The notes under the pieces are model-generated. The model was not told the origin of the DNA. It was given only the letters and a program-made list of their open reading frames with translations, and did not search any database. The position numbers were made by a program, and so were the translations under genes. From Bacteroidales bacterium (GTDB lineage Bacteria; Bacteroidota; Bacteroidia; Bacteroidales; P3): a stretch of DNA of 54,096 nt. Positions 51,763-54,096 of this stretch are shown here, piece by piece (position 1 is the stretch's first letter; every line of letters begins with the position of its first letter). Location of the stretch: the NCBI GenBank assembly GCA_031260565.1, contig JAISLH010000021.1, positions 1 through 54,096 on the forward strand, in the 5' to 3' direction.

Positions 51763-51794
51763 AAGGAAGCACTGCATTGTGCTTCCTTTTTTTT
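51763..51794 (+). terminator. Intrinsic terminator after the M6 pair
   Basis: AAGGAAGCAC (51763-51772), loop TGCATT, GTGCTTCCTT (51779-51788), then a T-run to 51794. Perfect 10-bp stem. Confidence 0.9.
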
Positions 51795-51816
51795 GCAATA
51801 TGATTTCATTTTAGCA

Positions 51817-51933
51817 GAACGCCATAATAATTTCCTGAAACGCCACTTCATTTTTCTAAAGCGGCGTTTCGTGACGCTGAAGTGGCGTTTCAAGAAATTA
51901 AAACGCCGCTTTAGGAAAATGAAGCTGCGTTTG
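51817..51933. repeat. Block module K (six blocks)
   Basis: Block starts at 51817, 51838, 51858, 51879, 51901 and 51921, spacing 20-22. Complements are interleaved: block 2 (AAACGCCACTTC) with 4 (GAAGTGGCGTTT), block 3 (AAAGCGGCGTTT) with 5 (AAACGCCGCTTT). It shares GGCGTTTCGTGACGCT and lies between the terminator and the next promoter; no gene in 51740-52088. Confidence 0.92.
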
Positions 51934-51975
51934 GTTGTGATGAAAGATATATTTATAATCGTTTATTTGAATTTT

Positions 51976-52008
51976 ATTGGCACAAAATCAAAAAATATTA
52001 TACTTTTG
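51976..52008 (+). promoter_or_regulatory. Promoter for the small ATPase gene
   Basis: ATTG at 51976-51979, 21 bases, TACTTTTG at 52001-52008. The leader is about 75 bases and contains only a 10-codon frame at 52035. Confidence 0.6.
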
Positions 52009-52088
52009 CAGTCTTAAAATTAAAGAAATTAACATTATGGGCTTTGCTTATGGCAATAGCATTGTGTGAGAGTAAAAAGGATTAAATT

Positions 52089-52637
52089 ATGAAAGATCTT
52101 TCGTTACACGTCTTGGACTTGCTGGCTAACTCAACGGTGGTTGGCAGCACAAAGATAGACATCAACATCAACGATAGCATAAAAGACAACTGCTATTGTT
52201 TTGAAATCATTGACAATGGCTGCGGAATGAGCGAAGAATTGCTTGCAAAAGTTACCGATCCTTATACAACGACGCGCTCAACTCGCAAGGTAGGCTTGGG
52301 CTTACCCCTCATTAAGATGAACGCTGAGCATTGCAACGGCGGCTTTGAAATAAAGAGTAAGGTAGGTGAGGGAACGGCTTTGCGTTTTTGGTTTGAACAC
52401 AACAATATTGACAGACCTCCGCTTGGTGATATAGCAGGAGCGGTTGTCTTTACGGCGGCAATGAGTGAGCAGATACGCTTTATATACACTCATACCACTG
52501 ACTGCGGGCAATATGTCTTTGATACCGATGAAATAAAAGAGGCTTTAGACGGCATAAGTCTTAGCAATGCTGATGTGATACGTGCTTTATGTGAGTTGAT
52601 AAATGCAAACCTTGCCGAGATTGGTTGCAATCAATAA
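52089..52637 (+). CDS. Stand-alone histidine-kinase-like ATPase domain protein
   Basis: A 182-residue protein. Residues 1-110 are a GHKL ATPase: N-box with Asn14 (LDLLANST), G1 DNGCG at 42-46, G2 KVGLGLP at 67-73 and GEGTALRF. There is no phospho-acceptor His domain and no sensor. Residues 110-182 form a separate small domain I cannot name. Similar stand-alone ATPases lie near [FeFe]-hydrogenase and NADH-oxidoreductase genes in Clostridia and Bacteroidetes; none is seen here. It could be an anti-sigma-type kinase. It converges on the Cys-rich gene, stops 4 bases apart. Confidence 0.8.
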   Translation: MKDLSLHVLDLLANSTVVGSTKIDININDSIKDNCYCFEIIDNGCGMSEELLAKVTDPYTTTRSTRKVGLGLPLIKMNAEHCNGGFEIKSKVGEGTALRFWFEHNNIDRPPLGDIAGAVVFTAAMSEQIRFIYTHTTDCGQYVFDTDEIKEALDGISLSNADVIRALCELINANLAEIGCNQ

Positions 52638-52641
52638 CGTC

Positions 52642-52890
52642 TTATTTCAGTTCGTCCATCAGATTCTTATTTACCTCCAAAATACTATGCTGTTTGTCCT
52701 TTGGGCAATGCTCGTCCATTGTTTTCTTACCGCAAAGGCAACCTTTCCTTTCACCTGTATATGGGTCGCAGGACGCACATTGTCGCTTAAATTCACCATT
52801 TCGCTTGAGCAAAATCTTTATTCCCATGCCAGCAAAGCACAAAAGCAATATGACAACTGCTGCAGCAAAGATGAGTAATAGCTCTTTCAT
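52642..52890 (-). CDS. Small cysteine-rich membrane protein
   Basis: An 82-residue protein with one N-terminal transmembrane helix (about 4-27). A short basic linker is followed by a hydrophilic tail with Cys at 38, 41, 51, 53 and 62 (pattern CX2C...CLC...C). The cysteines could bind a metal or an iron-sulfur cluster. Small membrane proteins with such tails are common in Bacteroidetes next to housekeeping genes, with unknown function. It is the last gene of the rsgA-dtd run, 3 bases after dtd. Confidence 0.7.
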   Translation of the reverse strand: MKELLLIFAAAVVILLLCFAGMGIKILLKRNGEFKRQCASCDPYTGERKGCLCGKKTMDEHCPKDKQHSILEVNKNLMDELK

Positions 52891-52893
52891 AAC

Positions 52894-53346
52894 CTAAAAT
52901 CTTTGTTTTGAATCAATAATTATTGTTACCGGACCATCATTGGTTAGGCTTACTTTCATATCAGCTCCAAATTGTCCTGTCTTAACGTCCAATGAATATG
53001 TATTTGCGATGTATGCAATCAATGCTTCATACATCGGCTCTGATATTTCTCTCTTTGCGGCAAGTTGATATGTAGGTCTGTTGCCTTTTTTTGTTGAAGC
53101 GTGCAGAGTAAAGTTGCTTACAATTAGCAGTTCTGCCGCAACGTCCAAGAGAGATAAATTCATAACACCAGCTTTATCGTCAAATATTCTCATATTAACA
53201 ACCTTCTGCGACAGCCATTCAACATCTGCTTTGCTGTCCGCTTCTTCCACCGAGACCAAAACCAACAATCCGTAACCGATTTTCGCCGTTTGCTTATCAT
53301 CAATGACCACATCAGCGTTGCGAACCCTCTGAATAACCGCTCTCAT
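52894..53346 (-). CDS. dtd: D-aminoacyl-tRNA deacylase
   Basis: A 150-residue Dtd, which removes D-amino acids and mischarged glycine from tRNA. The cross-subunit motifs are SNFTLHAST (77-85) and NDGPVT (136-141). The first is normally SQFTL, so Gln is replaced by Asn here. I chose ATG 53346 because homology begins there (MRAVIQRV); the longer frame to 53433 overlaps rsgA. It starts 2 bases after the rsgA stop. Confidence 0.94.
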   Translation of the reverse strand: MRAVIQRVRNADVVIDDKQTAKIGYGLLVLVSVEEADSKADVEWLSQKVVNMRIFDDKAGVMNLSLLDVAAELLIVSNFTLHASTKKGNRPTYQLAAKREISEPMYEALIAYIANTYSLDVKTGQFGADMKVSLTNDGPVTIIIDSKQRF

Positions 53347-53348
53347 CT

Positions 53349-54096
53349 TTAATAACCCTCCATTATCTTTAAGTAACTGCTGTATCTTTCTTGTGATATT
53401 TCTCCTGCTTCTAAGGCTACAAGCACTGCACATTGAGGTTCGTGCGTGTGAGTGCAGTTATGAAACTTGCAAGTGCTCAATCGGCTCTTAAATTCAGGAA
53501 AATACATTGCTAATTCTTGTTTTTCCACCTTCACAATGCCGAAAGCCTTGACGCCGGGTGTGTCTATGATTGCCGTTTGGTTGTCAAGGAAGAGCATTTT
53601 TGAGAAAGTAGTGGTGTGTTTGCCCATTTGGTATGAGTCCGATAGCCGTCCCTCTCTAAGATTGAAAGCAGGGCAAAGAGCGTTAAGAAGAGCTGACTTG
53701 CCCACTCCTGAATTGCCAGAGAACAAAGAGGTTTTTCCTTGTAGCCTTCGCCTCAAATCTTCAACGCCATCAAGAGTTCTGGCAGAGAGAATAAGCACAT
53801 CATAGCCTGCTTTCTTGTAAATAGACTGCAAATACAACGCTTCTTCGGCTTCTTTTGGTGTAAGAATATCCTTTTTGTTAATGATGATAGTGGTAGGTAA
53901 CTGATACGCTTCGTTTGCCACAAGAAAGCGGTCAATAAACGACAGCAAGGTTACAGGCTGTGATACATTTACTATCAGGTAACTGCAATCTACGTTAGCG
54001 GCAATGATATGTATGCTTTTTGAAAGCTTAGCAGATTGCCTTACAACGTAGTTTTTCCTGTCCATAACGCTGATAACCGAGCCTATATTGGTCTCT
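53349..54096 (-). CDS. rsgA: Ribosome biogenesis GTPase RsgA (partial)
   Basis: The C-terminal 248 or so residues of RsgA, which matures the 30S subunit. The reading frame is open to the window edge; family length is about 300, so about 50-60 N-terminal residues (most of the OB fold) lie outside. The inside ATG at 54065 is not the true start: the preceding in-frame residues ETNIGSVISV continue the OB fold. Circularly permuted GTPase motifs: NKKD, SGNSGVGKSALLNAL, DTPGVKAFG. The zinc site is CKFHNCTHTHEPQC near the end. First gene of rsgA-dtd-Cys-rich protein. Confidence 0.94.
   Translation of the reverse strand, partial: ETNIGSVISVMDRKNYVVRQSAKLSKSIHIIAANVDCSYLIVNVSQPVTLLSFIDRFLVANEAYQLPTTIIINKKDILTPKEAEEALYLQSIYKKAGYDVLILSARTLDGVEDLRRRLQGKTSLFSGNSGVGKSALLNALCPAFNLREGRLSDSYQMGKHTTTFSKMLFLDNQTAIIDTPGVKAFGIVKVEKQELAMYFPEFKSRLSTCKFHNCTHTHEPQCAVLVALEAGEISQERYSSYLKIMEGY

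Noticed and set aside
52894-53346. Loss of function of Dtd through SQFT to SNFT
   Set aside because: The other motif NDGPVT is intact and Asn can keep the hydrogen bonding; no other defect is seen.
53347-53433. Longer N-terminus for dtd, adding 29 residues
   Set aside because: It lies over the rsgA end and has no match to the family, which starts at MRAVIQRV.
1-54096. tRNA or rRNA genes
   Set aside because: No T-loop (GGTTCGAATCC-like) with matching acceptor stem and no rRNA-like stretch was seen on either strand by eye; a covariance search would be decisive.

Overview
The window is chromosomal DNA from a low-GC member of the Bacteroidetes, most likely an uncultured anaerobic Bacteroidales. 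Signs of this are: Bacteroidetes-type promoters (TTTG, about 19-22 bases, TAnnTTTG) upstream of many genes; few strong Shine-Dalgarno sites; gliding/type IX secretion (T9SS) genes (GldF, GldG, a PorE-like OmpA protein); three secreted proteins with T9SS C-terminal sorting domains; and families typical of the phylum (GSCFA, FISUMP, small redoxins). I see no tRNA or rRNA gene, no CRISPR array, no transposase and no phage gene.

Layout. 0.4-1.4 kb: an orphan radical SAM gene between two copies of a roughly 190-230 bp direct repeat. 1.7-5.2 kb: a leftward run GSCFA, beta-CASP nuclease, redoxin, aroQ, with a possible small RNA beyond it. 5.7-10.5 kb: AddB-like nuclease, truA, rmuC (leftward). 10.8-13.8 kb: ffh, folD, queE (rightward). 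13.8-18.5 kb: a PorE-like protein preceded by a DNA cytosine methyltransferase and a GHKL ATPase, an unusual two-gene module with a divergent small transcript. 18.9-21.4 kb: gldG/gldF. 21.8-26.7 kb: M50 peptidase, aroE, DedA, TPR protein and a secreted protein in one tight leftward run. 27-30 kb: secreted FG-GAP-like protein, folE, a sodium/solute symporter. 30.3-34.5 kb: anmK, murF, a glycosyltransferase and a FISUMP protein (leftward, overlapping). 34.8-40.6 kb: LRR/T9SS protein, queG, dnaE. 41.2-44.7 kb: amidohydrolase, SUMF1-like protein, flippase. 44.8-51.7 kb: two tandem M6 metalloproteases with T9SS sorting domains. 52-54 kb: small ATPase, Cys-rich membrane protein, dtd, and rsgA running off the edge.

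How the genes fit together. Most are housekeeping: shikimate (aroQ, aroE), folate (folE, folD), queuosine (queE, queG), wall synthesis and recycling (murF, anmK), translation and ribosome assembly (ffh, rsgA, dtd, truA), DNA replication and repair (dnaE, rmuC, AddB-like). The T9SS link is a PorE-like envelope protein, the GldFG transporter and three predicted cargo proteins.

The most striking structure is non-coding. Eleven intergenic modules are built from 11-12 bp palindromic blocks (consensus AAACGCCRCTTT or its complement) placed every 20-22 bp. Two of them, at 5.2-5.6 kb and 40.9-41.1 kb, carry an inner array of perfect 10-bp palindromes at exactly 22-bp spacing, with a different palindrome in each (GATGTACATC and GGTATATACC). 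The modules sit only between genes, mostly just past 3' ends, and paired blocks vary together. I do not recognise this family. With the methyltransferase/ATPase module it is the best candidate here for an undescribed system.
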